A stretch of DNA of 64,000 nucleotides, taken from Membranipora membranacea (Eukaryota > Bryozoa > Gymnolaemata > Cheilostomatida > Membraniporidae). Of the stretch, positions 11,201-22,647 are shown in pieces (positions within the stretch are counted from its first letter, which is position 1; each line of letters begins with the position of its first letter). Made by a program: the position numbers and the translations under genes. The notes under the pieces were generated by a model, which had not been told where the DNA came from, did no database searches, and saw nothing but the letters and a program-made list of their open reading frames with translations. The DNA lies in contig OU612074.1 of assembly GCA_914767715.1 (NCBI GenBank), positions 1,193,501 to 1,257,500 on the forward strand, written 5' to 3'.

Positions 11201-12506
11201 TATGCCATGGTGAGTTGGGACAATACTTTGCTATTTATTTTCAGTTAAGGAGGTATACTGCTATTATTTGTTATCGTCTTAGATAAATGCATGGAATGAT
11301 ATTTTTGTTATGGTCTACAACACGCTGTGGGCTATAGAGGGGGAGGGAGTCTTCACCATGGTGCTGCTAACTTGTATCTTTTTATTTTAAAATTCAATTC
11401 TTGTACATACAATTCTAGTTCTGAATACACTTTGCAGTGAAAATAACATTATTTTGTTGCGGATATGCCAGCTAGGTATTTACCATGATCAAGTTAATTC
11501 TTAACCATGTACTCATACGCTAATGGTCATAACAACATTTCTAAATGTATAACACAGCGTTTCAGTTCATATTAGAATTCATATTAGAATTCATCCTAGC
11601 TTGGCAGATGTTAGGAATACATGCTGTAGAGATCATACCATCATCCATGATGCATCTGTTGAACCATGATTTTTATTACCTAGGATGTAACCGTAGAGGA
11701 GGCTCTCATGATCAGAGAGCTCAGAAAAAAGTCGGCAGACCTGAGAAAGGTGGTGAAAGGAAACAACAGCCTAGATACTGCAGCAATTGAGTATACCTGC
11801 AATGTAATCAAGGCAGAGGTAATGAGCTACTCAAAGAAGACTGATAGTCAGCTGATTGACTCATCTGCTCCTGCACTTGAGAAGTTCAGTCTACAGGTAT
11901 GCTCACGATACATTACAGTTTCAGGGCTTACAGTGTTTGAATGTTTGCTAGAGCTTCATTAGCTTGACTACTAGTGGATGTCACAACAGACTGAAGTTAT
12001 ATGATTAATTCCTTCTGAAAACTACAAGTGCGAAAATTGTGGTTATGTGTCCTCTTTTGAGTCACGTCATGCGCAGTTTTTTGTAAAGATAAACATTTAC
12101 ATGTACGATCTTTTCAGAAATGTTGGGATGAGTTTCAAGAGTTTGTCCCTACACTTACTAGTGTAGTCTCGGCTGCATGTATACGGACGCATCAAGAGAA
12201 TTCCAGCAAGAAAATCCTTCAACATCACACCCCACGGATAACAACTGTGATCGGAAAGTGTCTCGGGGTATACAGCAAACGACTAACTGCTATGAAGGCA
12301 TACTATGGCTTGATGATCTCCAACTGTGGAAACAAAGATGTTCGTCTTGACCGAATGGCGAGGCTGGGTGATGCTGTAGTTCGCCAGACTGTCAGTGGAA
12401 AGCTAAAACAGCTAGCAAAGCGATACGATGTTGTGCTGAGCAAGTGGGACTCCGAACTGGCAAACTATGGGATTGTACTCGACAATGTAGACATTATGAC
12501 CAGTGG
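8255..12506 (+). CDS. RFX-like winged-helix / DUF6589-like protein gene, 3' end lost
   Basis: Six exons join in frame: 8255-8357 (ATG; MAEST repeats), 8810-8889, 9371-9537, 10768-11209, 11684-11896 and 12118 to about 12506. Exons 3-4 contain ASLIGRAISKAFGKNMHKSR followed by HTYVNLK, which I read as a divergent RFX-type winged helix (DNA binding; compare the family's A-S-F-G-K-x-I-R-x-x-F ... Y-H-Y-Y-G). Exon 4 is Pro/Ser-rich with a VKTEP motif. Exons 5-6 are helical; KCWDEFQEF and YGIVLDNVDIM resemble the region entering DUF6589 (which reads like GDNVD in relatives, from memory). At about 12507 the frame runs into duplicate D and stops at 12553-12555, so most of the expected DUF6589 domain is absent. 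The first five exons have intact borders. Family names are recognition by eye and unverified. Confidence 0.6.
10056..10767. other. Intron of the RFX-like gene, no further feature
   Basis: From about 10056 the sequence is no longer shared with the second copy, where a retroelement begins at 24001. Nothing else is recognisable. Confidence 0.4.
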
Positions 12507-12507
12507 T

Positions 12508-13440
12508 TCCTGCAGATCTGGACATTCTCCCTCCAGGTCTGAGGTACACACGTGAGTAGATTGATCAAACACTTTATAAGGTGACGTTGCTTAAAAACTA
12601 AAAATATTCAGTTGATCAGCGCAACCTAATGTCTTAGTAGGAGTAGGAGATGGAGGTACTAGCTCAGTTGGTCCGCTGATCTTACACTACTTGAGTCCGT
12701 TGTCCCTGAGGTGTGCGCCGACCTGCCTACAAACAGAGCGCAGTTTAGCCCTACAACAAGTAACTAGTATCTTTCCGCCCGCGCTATGGGATGTGGCGTG
12801 TGATAGTCCACCTGATTTTAATCAACCTTAATCAGTTATATCTTTGGTATATATGTTTACTTTGGCTCATGTCACACCTCTTGCATAAAGAGTCATGAGC
12901 ACAAATCGATATCCTCCCAAAATATTTCAATCAGAACACTAGATTTAACAGATGTCGTATTTTTTAGTTGCTGAATTTTTGCAGATGTGAAAAACCCTAG
13001 TATAACATCAATCACAGTATTGACAGTAATGAAAAGATGTGGAAGTGGCAGTTTGTTTGGCTTGTTCAGTAGAGTCAACATACCATACAACATGATCAAC
13101 CTTGAGTGGGAGGGAGGAATTTTTATCAAAAGAGCTTGATTGGTTGACCATTTAAACTTGTATAGCTTCAACAGAACAGGCTATCTGACCATATAATACA
13201 TTGTTTATTCATGATTTTAGCTCGGGTTCAGTGCAGGGGACTGCGGCTGATAATCCACTACCTAAAAGCGAAACTTCAGGTAAAGACTTTCAGTCTATTT
13301 CTTTGTTAACCAACCTGTGCTCATTTAAACTAGGGCAACTAGCGAGATGTTATCTGTTAGATAGTTATAGATGGATATTAGTAAATACTCTCAGTCATTC
13401 ATACCAACAAAATCAACCACATGGCCTGTTGAGATTGGTA
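12508..13440. repeat. Segmental duplicate D, copy 2 (paired with 6688-7850)
   Basis: Contains the WFLQIWTFSLQ exon remnant (12508-12541), the SINE-like repeat (A-box at 12660-12671), a single unit of the 18-bp minisatellite near 12843-12862, and exon S at 13221-13279. It abuts the coding exon of the RFX-like gene at about 12507. Confidence 0.8.
12635..12778 (+). mobile_element. tRNA-derived SINE-like repeat (copy in duplicate D)
   Basis: Near-identical to 6815-6958, with A-box TAGCTCAGTTGG at 12660-12671. Confidence 0.65.
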
Positions 13441-15111
13441 TTTGCAAAAGGTTTTGTTGGAATTTTTTTTGTGGAAGTCAGCATGACATAGTAATGACAT
13501 AGCATGACATAGTAATTGGCATGCGCCCATACTACTGATTATGTATTTGGTTTTTCCTGGAGTTGTTTCCCCTACAGACAAGAACAGATAACTTCAAAAA
13601 TATAATTTGGATCTATCAATTGTTTCGTTATTCTCAGATAGTGCAGAATTATATAATCAGCCGACCGAAGCACTACTTATATTTGATCTTAAACAGATCT
13701 CTACAGCAGTAAGTACCTGCAAAACATTTCTCAGCCTACTTTTATACAAAACATCCTTCCTGGCATTACTAAGGGCCATTTAGTTTTGGTAGTAAGTTAA
13801 TCAGTGGAAATGAGGGGTGCAGAAGTTGATCTGAACTCCATATTGCCTTGTTCACTACCATACTCTTTGTCAGCTGTGGGCGACCTGTGACCTTTTGTGA
13901 CCAGCATTTGCATATATTTTTCGTCGCATGAGAGCGCTACAGCCCCCTCCCACAGCCCCTGCCGTTGACCCTACAACTTGGAACTCATGGATGTCCCCAC
14001 CCTCCTCCTTGTACACAAACACTTTCCCACGACGCCCCAATCGTGAGGTACTTCAATTTAGATGAGCTATATTGGTATTCCTGGCGTGCTGACACACTGA
14101 ACAAAATGGGCATCCTAATGATATAAAGATGTAACCTGTATTTACAGCTGGATGAGGTACATAAGAGAGGATATAGAATAGCTCTGATGGCAGCTCATCA
14201 GGACAGTAATAATACAGATGATATAATAACTATGTATAGAGGGGATATAAATCTCAGTACTCAGCTATAACTACAACTTGTCTTCAAAAATATTAATTCA
14301 GGTGGGAGACACTGGTCAGAATTTGTGGTTTTGTGTCTGGACTTCTATAACTCCACTACGCATTCTATTACCTCATAAACCGAGAGCTGTAACATAGCAG
14401 AAAGTGAACAATAGCTAATCATAAGTCATATTTCACTGATAGAATAAACTCTGTTTAGTTAATATTCTCACGCTGTAAATTATTTTATCAGAAATGCCTG
14501 ATGACACAATGACAATGGAGGAACATCCAACTTTCTTCAGTCACGAGAAAATCTCATACAATGACACCATGAGGATGAAATGTCAGTCCTCAGTGTCCGA
14601 TATCACAGACACAGATTTCACAGACATGGATATCACAGACAAAGAGCCTGAGTCATCAGTTGAAGATATCACAAATTGTCAACCAGAATCAATATATCAT
14701 GACGTCCTAGAAAAAGAGTTGAAAAACAACAGTCTTCCTTGCCATGAGAGTATCACACTTGTGAAAACAGAGACTGCAGATTTTGAATCCATTGTCCAAA
14801 GAGATTCTCAAGCTCAACAGGCAATCCCTGTGACACACAATGTTGTCCTCACAGAGATGCCTCAATGCTCAAGTGATGAAATAATAGACTTAAAACCTAC
14901 TGACGTAGAACTTCATCTTGCATATAGAGAATGTGATTTATCTAACCATTGCAGTAGTTGGCCTCAGGAAACACATGTTAAGACAGAACCAGTAGAACTG
15001 CATCATCGTGTTCATCATTTCGTGACCCAATCTGAACAGGAGCACTGGAGTCGCACACAACCCAGTACACCAACAGTGGAGTCGACATCAACTAAGACAA
15101 AGTCATTATGA
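13221..15111 (+). pseudogene. VKTEP-family copy 2, disrupted
   Basis: Exons S (13221-13279), NHQTD-type (13638-13708), LDEV-type (14148 onward) and the tail exon (14492-15111) are all present with good borders. In the LDEV exon, CTACAG of copy 1 has become CTATAA, giving a stop at 14268-14270 before the donor. The tail exon keeps LVKTET, EIIDLKPTD and HVKTEP, but a deletion of about 28 nt near the end shifts the frame and it stops at 15109-15111 with SL instead of the conserved WSKD ending. Here exon S replaces the LHG exon that precedes the NHQTD exon in copy 1; both end in phase 1, so the swap keeps frame. It could still make a short protein, but not the full family product. Confidence 0.65.
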
Positions 15112-15737
15112 TATCCGATTTGCTTTGGGCCCAAAAGCAACCTATGTGGAGCAAGGACATCGGTATAGATTCATGAAACTTCTACATAAATTGGCTTTTA
15201 TATTCAGTTACAATCTCAACTTCCAGCTTATTAACTAATAAGAGTGTGCTTTTTGCCTGGTGAACCATGAAAAGATTTTCAGTTGGAATACAATCGGCAA
15301 TTATTGTTGAGAAAACAGACATTCGCTCAGACTGAATTGATAATCCAATCATTTTACACCACTGATAACAGACCGGGTCGCTGCTCCTCGGTGCCTCAGT
15401 TCCTCAGTGTTAATTACTACGCCCATACAGACATGTCTGTGGATATCGGTACATGAATAGGATCCTGGCAGTTGTGCATCCATATGATAAGTTGGATTTT
15501 GATGCCAAGTGAGAAGTTTTACTCGGCTGCCGGAAATCAAGCTAGTGATTTTTGAATGACCCTAAATCTCTGATAATGCCTCAAATAGCCATAAGTGCCT
15601 CATCAATTGGATTCATTTTTTAAATTACAAGCTGTCGAACCTTGTCACTTGGTTTTTTGTTGCATAGATGTTATTGATGAACTTTCTCTCCCTGATTGGT
15701 TGACTGATTTACAGGACAGTATAACTTGGCGCTGATG

Positions 15738-15741
15738 ATAT

Positions 15742-15780
<39 letters not shown>

Positions 15781-15781
15781 T
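15738..15781. repeat. (TA)n microsatellite
   Basis: Alternating TA with one phase break. The paired copy at 26302-26357 is longer. Confidence 0.9.
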
Positions 15782-15789
15782 GCTTTCCA

Positions 15790-16340
15790 TGAACAACTCT
15801 AGGTACAATTTTTCAGTCTGCTTCTGTTTATTTTTAAATCTGGGCCTTTCATGCTACCTTGAGTCTTGATGGCACAGATGCCTATCTGTTAGATGAGCTA
15901 CCATCCCTGATAGTCTTCGTCATTCACAACAATAAGATCACCAATATTGCCTGCTGGGTTGTTTGTAAAATGTCTTGATGGGTATGGTTGGAACAATGAA
16001 GTTCATTGGTTCATTGGTTGGAAGACTTCTGCATGATAATTGACAATCCACAAGTGTCCACATCTATAACAGTTTCTGGTGGTTGCTGCTCATTGATAGA
16101 GTTGTATCCTTTACATACAAGATCAGATAATTTCACATCAATATTTGTGATAGTAAACAAGGTCTGTACACTGCTCACAAAGGTTACCATGGTTATTCAT
16201 AAGTAATTAAATAAAATGTTGTAGGAAACATGTATTCTATCATCCTGAATTTTTATCAGTTTCTTTATTTTATTAGATACACGATCACCAGACAAATTCA
16301 TGGCCTACACATGTCCTTAAACAGCTCTCAACAGCAGTAA
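15790..16340 (+). pseudogene. Relic of a further VKTEP exon unit
   Basis: A short AACTCTAG-GTAC segment near 15793-15803 looks like the end of the LHG exon with its donor. At about 16277 a remnant of the NHQTD exon follows an acceptor-like TTATTAG. Neither is fully open. The same relics recur at 26360-26890 and 4080-4600. Confidence 0.35.
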
Positions 16341-16460
16341 CCTTAAAACATTTTCTCAAAATTAAGTCAGCCGTCCTTCATTCAAATCAAATCTCTTGGC
16401 GATATCTTGAACCCTTGGAAAACAAGGATGTCAAAGTTTCAAGCCGATGTCACATACAAA

Positions 16461-16950
16461 TGCGTTAATGAGAAGCTTAACAAAACGTGCTACAAATCAT
16501 TTATGGAGTCCATTATCACATATCATCTAGTGGTGTTGTATAGCCATATGAATGCAGACTGCAAGAGAAAACTCAAATCTGTCATTAAAACGTCAGAATA
16601 TCTAGCTGGTGACATCGTATTTATATCGGCAGAAGACCTTTACACCCACAGACTCATACTAAATCTCTTCGCATGATAGCAACAGATAACGAGCCAATAC
16701 TTGAGCTATATCAACTCCCCTCAGGTCGCTATCAAACAGTCAGATATAGAGTCCAGCTACGTGCCAAGTGTTTTCGATCGGAATGTATCAAATACCTGAA
16801 TACTATTTTCAGGAAATAAACAGTCTAGTTTTTAAAACAATCTTTTATTACCAGTATATTTTTAGAATCAATAATTTTTAGACATTTATAAGAGCACCCT
16901 ACAGAGATATTTTATTTCTCAGAGATTGAGACGAATACAAAACACACATA
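16461..16950 (+). mobile_element. 3' fragment of a non-LTR retrotransposon
   Basis: Encodes the C-terminal end of a reverse transcriptase protein (CYKSFMESIITYHLVV, then SLAGD-like and a frameshift into PSGRYQTVRYRVQLR) plus a 3' UTR. Protein and UTR match the better copy at 24001-25048. The block is absent from the corresponding site in the other segmental copy near 27000, so it was inserted here or lost there. Confidence 0.75.
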
Positions 16951-17050
16951 CACAAATCATAGAAATAGTATGATAATTAACTGGCATAGAAAGATCAATC
17001 AAAATGCAACAGGAACTTGTATGACATAACAGAGTCTCTGGACCTCACTA

Positions 17051-18589
17051 TCAAGGTGTTCTGACATTGTTTACCCCTATACCATACTTCTCCAGGCCAC
17101 TTCGCTTATGGCTTTCTGGGCAGAATGCCCCAGACAAATGAAAATAATGCCACCCAGTAGCCTCCTTCCATTCTTGAGAACCGACTGGTACCTCGTTCCA
17201 TTCATCTTCGTTTGAATCTTGTAGAACCACTCGCTTCTTGACCACTTTGTCATCGTGACACCACCTATATTTGACTCCTTTGAGCCCAAAGGTTACAATC
17301 GGATCAAATGAGTCCTCATAAAGGTGACGTGCGACAAAGAGGAAACTTTGTAGCTTTGACTTTTCACCTAGGGACCAATGGGGTTGAGGAGAGGTATTGG
17401 TTGTTTCCCAAAAGCTATTTATAACCAGCGTTCTTAGTTCCTTCATCTGTGTGATGATATTAAACTGCTCTTGTGCCTCCAGAGATACATATCCACCTAA
17501 CTTCAACACCTCTAATTGAGGTAAAAGTTCAGAAAGTAATGTCCCAATGTTATTTGGTTGCTCCCGCTCATAAAGACAATTCAAGTCTAGCGCTGCCAGA
17601 TTTGGAAAAATGGCTTGTTTCACAAAGCAGCTCTCCAGCAGGTCAGTTTTGTTGCACCCCTCATGACGGAAGCTTTGTATACAGTTCATGACGGGGAGAT
17701 TTTCCATCTCTTCGTTCCTTCTAAGGTGATCAGTATCCACATGTAAATCTAAATGTTTCAACATGGGGAACTTGTGCATAATTTGTTTTGTTGGTGGAGG
17801 TTTCATAGTTAGGAAATATTCATCAAGGGTTAGGCTTTCAAGATTTGGTAGTACTGAAATGTCCTCAGATATAGTGAAGCCACCATCATCCCATCCAGTG
17901 TAATAGAAGCAGCTTACTGCTAGATCTACCAAAGATGGTACAGCAGACAAGATCATACTGAAAAAGTCAAAGGAGCAGTCTTTTTTCTCATATCTCTGCG
18001 GACCGTAGTTGGTAGGTTGTGGGTTATACCATTTCAAATGCAACACTGCTAGGTTACTGAGTGGTTCCAAGGCGGCCTCAAAGCTCTTCTCGAAAATGTC
18101 AACATTATAGAAGTAGAGAGCGTGCAAGGCAGCGAATTCTGTTGGCAATTTTGGGCAAACAACCATCCGACTCATATCACATACCGCCGGGGCTGGGATA
18201 GGGCGACCGAGCAGCAACAAGGTGTCCACATCAGCCACAGCTGCACAGTTAAAAAGAGTTTGAAACACAGATTTCTTGTGGTTTGATGATGTAGCACCAC
18301 AAACATCCACTTGATTCAATCTTAGGCTGACAGATGAGATCTCTCGCTCTCTCAAGCTCAGAGCTGTTTCAGTACTCAGCCCTTCATCTTTTGTACAGAA
18401 CAAGTAGCGAGTCCATTTACGCGGGTAATAGGCAGCTGTCTTCCAGAGTTTACAGACTTGTGCACATCTTAATAGGGTGGCTCTATCGAGATATTTGTAT
18501 ATTATAAGTAGAACGTCTAAATTCAACTCTCTTCTTCCTTTGTTTCTCTCTCTGTTCGCTCGAATAGCTCTCTTCTTTTTACCAGGCAT
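17051..18589 (-). CDS. F-box / leucine-rich-repeat-like protein, copy 1
   Basis: A single-exon frame of 512 codons starts MPGKKKRAIRANRER at 18589 and ends at 17051. Residues about 22-60 (LNLDVLLIIYKYLDRATLLRC, with QVCKLW after it) form an F-box, the motif that binds SKP1 in SCF ubiquitin ligases. The rest has irregular leucine-rich segments (for example LPNLESLTL, FPMLKHLDLH, FPNLAALDLN, LPQLEVLKLGG), as in FBXL substrate adaptors. The basic N-terminus before the F-box may be a nuclear signal. It has no introns, unlike its neighbours, so it may have arisen as a retrocopy or be natively intronless. It lies convergent to VKTEP copy 2 and was duplicated with it. The substrate is unknown. Confidence 0.88.
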   Translation of the reverse strand: MPGKKKRAIRANRERNKGRRELNLDVLLIIYKYLDRATLLRCAQVCKLWKTAAYYPRKWTRYLFCTKDEGLSTETALSLREREISSVSLRLNQVDVCGATSSNHKKSVFQTLFNCAAVADVDTLLLLGRPIPAPAVCDMSRMVVCPKLPTEFAALHALYFYNVDIFEKSFEAALEPLSNLAVLHLKWYNPQPTNYGPQRYEKKDCSFDFFSMILSAVPSLVDLAVSCFYYTGWDDGGFTISEDISVLPNLESLTLDEYFLTMKPPPTKQIMHKFPMLKHLDLHVDTDHLRRNEEMENLPVMNCIQSFRHEGCNKTDLLESCFVKQAIFPNLAALDLNCLYEREQPNNIGTLLSELLPQLEVLKLGGYVSLEAQEQFNIITQMKELRTLVINSFWETTNTSPQPHWSLGEKSKLQSFLFVARHLYEDSFDPIVTFGLKGVKYRWCHDDKVVKKRVVLQDSNEDEWNEVPVGSQEWKEATGWHYFHLSGAFCPESHKRSGLEKYGIGVNNVRTP

Positions 18590-18776
18590 ATCCTGATCAC
18601 AAGAGATGCTTAACTTGAGATAATATGGCAGGCTAGTTGTTATACCGGTTTCAGAATAAGTTCCTCATGAAAAACTACTAATTGTTTGTAAGCTTGTTAT
18701 TTTATTGCAGTATAGTGGCGTAATCTACGCAGAACAAGTAAATGATAACCAGTCTATACTGTAACTATTCGATGGA

Positions 18777-19535
18777 ATCCCAACGTTTCGAAAAACTCCT
18801 TTCGAAAAACTACGATTGGAAAATGATTATTCGAAAACTACCATGTTTCAGTTTTACTCACTGTCATGTCATACCCAACCAAATTGCACAATTGCATATA
18901 TCGACCAATCAGAGTCTGTGTTACATCTCAACTACCAATTGATTTCAGTTTTCAGTATTTATTTCCATGTAGAGTCCAGTTACACAACAAGGCAGCAAAG
19001 GAGAACTACTTGTTATTGTAAGGGTGGTAATTCTGCCAACCATTGTCCTCCTTTTCTTTTGAACAAGAAGTAACATCCTCTTTTACTCATTGAGGAGTCT
19101 TTGTTGCAGTTAGGGTGGGTGAATGTAGGTCGATATCCTGTCTTCACAAGCTTGTTTGTCAAGACATAGTTAGATGATAGACAGGCTAACTAACTAAGGA
19201 GGTAGGTTGATAATCTATTTAAATATCCTGCTCAACTTTTCTTGCAAAAAAGATTGATTTCAAGTTAGTTATAAACAATTTACATCTAAGGTGATTTATC
19301 CAAGATGATCCATAATATACATCAATCATTGATTAACTCACACACTCACCATGGCTCCCTGGGACTTTCATTGCCTTTTCTTTGCCAACGTTGTCCAGTA
19401 TCAATCAGCATTAGCATAGCATTGGCCAATTAAAGGCATGTAAGTACCAGGGGCCCATCATGGGATGAGCCCCTGGGAGCTCCAAACCTGTATTTGTCCA
19501 TTACATAAATTTCATTAGTTGGATACGGACAATTT
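18777..19535. other. No gene seen
   Basis: Sequence past the edge of duplicate B, with only short open frames that lack motifs or splice context. Confidence 0.5.
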
Positions 19536-19539
19536 TTAA

Positions 19540-20226
19540 TTTGGGACTGCTAAATTAAATTGGCTTTTGAAAAAGGGAATGGACCCACAGGTTAACACAA
19601 TGCAATTATAATTAAATGTAAAGAATGTAAATGATTGATTGATTTTGATTGATTTTGATTGATTTATATTTTTACATACAATATCATGGCGAGGATGATG
19701 AAGAAATGTATGTATATGAAAGCTCTTGGAGTAATTCAGTGTACATAACATTGTTGTTGTAATAATTCATAGTAATTAAAAAATCTGCACTGGCGTTTAG
19801 TTGTACGTCTGGGTCTGAATTTATAGGCATTACGTGAGGATACTCTTTGATTGGTATTAAAAATGATACGATTGTACAGAGGATGAGAATCATTCCTTAA
19901 AATATTAATGAAATGATTAGCACACATTTTAAACATAAACTCATTGAGGTTGGTAAGTTCCAAGGCTAAACAGCGTTCCTCGTAGTCAAATTCTGGGAGG
20001 ATAACTCTCAATGCTGTCTTTTGTACACTTTCAAGCCGTGATTTGTTGTGCTCAGACAAAAAAGTATAAAATGCTGGAATGGCATAGCACATGATGGAAC
20101 GAATGTTCGTAGTGTAAAAAATTTTCAGACCTTCAACATTTAGTCCAATTAATTTCCGTTTACGCATTAAAAACAGGCGAGTATTACATTTAGATATCAG
20201 ACAATCAATATGTAAGTATCATAACA
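19540..20226 (-). mobile_element. 3' fragment of a second non-LTR retrotransposon family
   Basis: Minus-strand frame from about 20226 to 19736 reads like the C-terminal end of a CR1/Jockey-type reverse transcriptase protein (SVQKTALRVILP, YEERCLALELTNL, HPLYNRI). It is followed by an AT-rich tail of short ATTGATTTTG repeats near 19620-19660, as seen at the 3' ends of such elements. Its 5' end is truncated and it differs from the 16.5/24.0 kb family. Confidence 0.75.
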
Positions 20227-22647
20227 AAAGAACATGAATGGGACCAACAACTAGGATGGGTTTTACTAATCTTATTGTCTTATTTAACTAATGCTGTGAA
20301 TGTAATGTCTTATGTCCAGCTTTTGGTGGTTGCTTCTTCACCCATTGTGAAATAACCTTTGTTATGACACTTTTATACTTGTAGATCCTCCTGTGGCAGG
20401 TTAAGGTTCCAGCAAATGGTGAAATTCACTTACGAGGCCCTAAAGGCAGCATTGACCCGTGATGAATGAGGATGAATATCAGACTAGGTTTTGAAGACCA
20501 AATCGTGGATTATGCCTAGCAGTGTACAGAACATCCGTAGATAGGCTTGCCAGAAGACCACTCCACATCCCTTTCGACTAAGCTTGAGTTGACACCCCAC
20601 CTGCTCCACCCTCCTCCACAAACCAGCAAATCCAGTCATAGTTCAAAACTATACTGTCCCATGATTCAGAGAATTGTGTCCTGACATGCTTTCCTAAGTG
20701 GAGGGGAGGAGCAAACTTTGTTTCCCCTACCTGCAACCCAAAGTAGCTAGCAAGACGCACTGAGCCCTACTTTACAGTTTCCTCCTAGGTTTGCCACTAT
20801 TGGCAGTAGGCCTGCTATTCAACGTAATAAAAAATGTTCATTTCACATGATATCAGCCTACCAAGAATCATCTGACTATAAAATTGATATTTGTTGAGAA
20901 AATGGCATACATGCATGTTATTCTGTCTCATATTCAAATGAGATCATAGCCGGGTCTACCGTGTAACATGCTTTGGTGAAACAACACAAGGCAATGGTTT
21001 CATGCTTAATGTCAACTGAGACGACAAATCATCTATTTTATCAAATCCTGATAATTTGGCAGCTAGGGTTTTCAAGTGTGTCCAATCTGCAAGAAGACAG
21101 AAATATGGTTCAATTAAGTATTCATTTTGATTAACAGAAAGAGTTCCAGAGATAGACCAGCTGGCTCATCATATTTGCAACATGGGCTATTGATATGTTC
21201 GCTGTACCTGAGTGCGGCAAAAAAATATACCAGCCTAGACTACCATCGTCAAAGACGGGTGACTTATCATCAAACAGCACTCTACCGAGGCATAACGTAC
21301 ATTTGATAGAGTCCACAAAGAAATACAGCATGGGTGTATTCTGTTTCCTTCCAACTGTAGACAGCCAATTTTCCAGAAGCAGCGTGATAAACCAAGGTAA
21401 GTGCTGAGCTGCAGCATTAATTGCGTTATTGGGTCAATTTTGACGGACTCATATTATTGGCTTGTTGTTGATTATTAAGCAAGATCTAATCCCGTACTCA
21501 TTCATAATTCAATAAGCTCAGGCAGACCAGGTAGCTTGATCTATTGGTGAGTGGAGAAATCGCTTATTTAAGGAGAACTAACAGCTACAAAGACATAATT
21601 AGAAATGTGTTAAACTTGAATTTTTCTTATCCACAACCTGCATCCCTGAAACAAGCCATATAATATGTGGATTTCGAACTGTGTTATACTATACTCATCA
21701 CCACTACTGTCTCATTAGGTAATCTGCTCTAAGACAACTCTTATATTAAAAGACATGTCTGTATCTTGTTTTTCCTATGGCCTTAGTATTTTCTATTAAC
21801 CTGTCTTCAAATATCGGAGTTGTCTTCTTAATATCAAAGAGAGGATAATATGCATCATCATCGAATAGTATAAGTAAACATAAGTATACCCTCAACGATT
21901 ATACAAGACTGATGTGACGGACACTGTCACATGTAAAACTGATTAAAAATATCCTGTTTAGCACCACAGATTTATACTATTTGCTCATCATCATCTAATT
22001 GGCCATCTTCTCTATGACAGTAGCACAGCACATACCGAATGGTACAAAATGCAAATAGTGCTCTTGCTTCCACTGTGTTGTTTAAGTCAGGTTCACTGAT
22101 ATTCTTTGACTCTCGCAAACCAGTGGTGGCCAAAGTACAGCTTTGTTTGGCTCAGCTTTGAAACCATAAGACAGCTTCATAACGGCTCCACCGCAAACAA
22201 GGAAATAGATGATTTTTTTGTGGGACAAAAGACAACATGCGGCTCTCAATGTCGACATAATTGTATGTGTTTTCCGGTCTTGTTCAAGTCAAGTTTTGTA
22301 CTTTGACTCTCACAACCGCTGTCAGCAAAGGTGCAAGTTACTCTGTTTAGAGCCATAGAGAGCATATCACCCAATATCGCGGTCAGTGATGAAGGCTCGG
22401 CGGTGTTAATATGTATCAAAGCACCACATATACCGAATGGTACAAATCTCTAATAATGCTCTTGCTTCCACTGTGTTGTTTAAGTCAGGTTCACTGATAT
22501 CCTTTGACTCTTGCAAACCAGTGGTGGCCAAAGTAGTGCTATGTTTGCCTAAACATTGAAATGTAAGCATAAGACGTAAACCTCAAGGTTCCATGACCAA
22601 GGCGGAAATAGATGTTTTTGTAGTAAAAGAATAGCATGTGGCCCTGA
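20227..22647. other. Gene-poor interval with a local duplication
   Basis: A block of about 110 bp at 22038-22150 (GCTCTTGCTTCCACTGTGTT onward) recurs at 22437-22549, with a diverged third trace at 22274-22340. A stretch at 21145-21394 ends in a strong donor (CAAG-GTAAGTG) and is open in one plus frame, but I see no conserved motif and do not call it an exon. Confidence 0.5.

Larger units (their letters stand above)
14469..18776. repeat. Segmental duplicate B, copy 1 (paired with 25049-28853)
   Basis: The block from just before the VKTEP tail exon through the whole F-box gene and its upstream region matches 25049-28853 almost throughout. Differences are the (TA)n length, a retroelement piece present only here (16461-16950) and scattered substitutions. 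Confidence 0.9.

Noticed and set aside
10900-11223. 107-residue minus-strand frame
   Set aside because: Antisense shadow of exon 4 of the RFX-like gene.
21145-21394. Possible exon with a strong donor
   Set aside because: Open in several frames on both strands, no conserved motif, and no partner exons.
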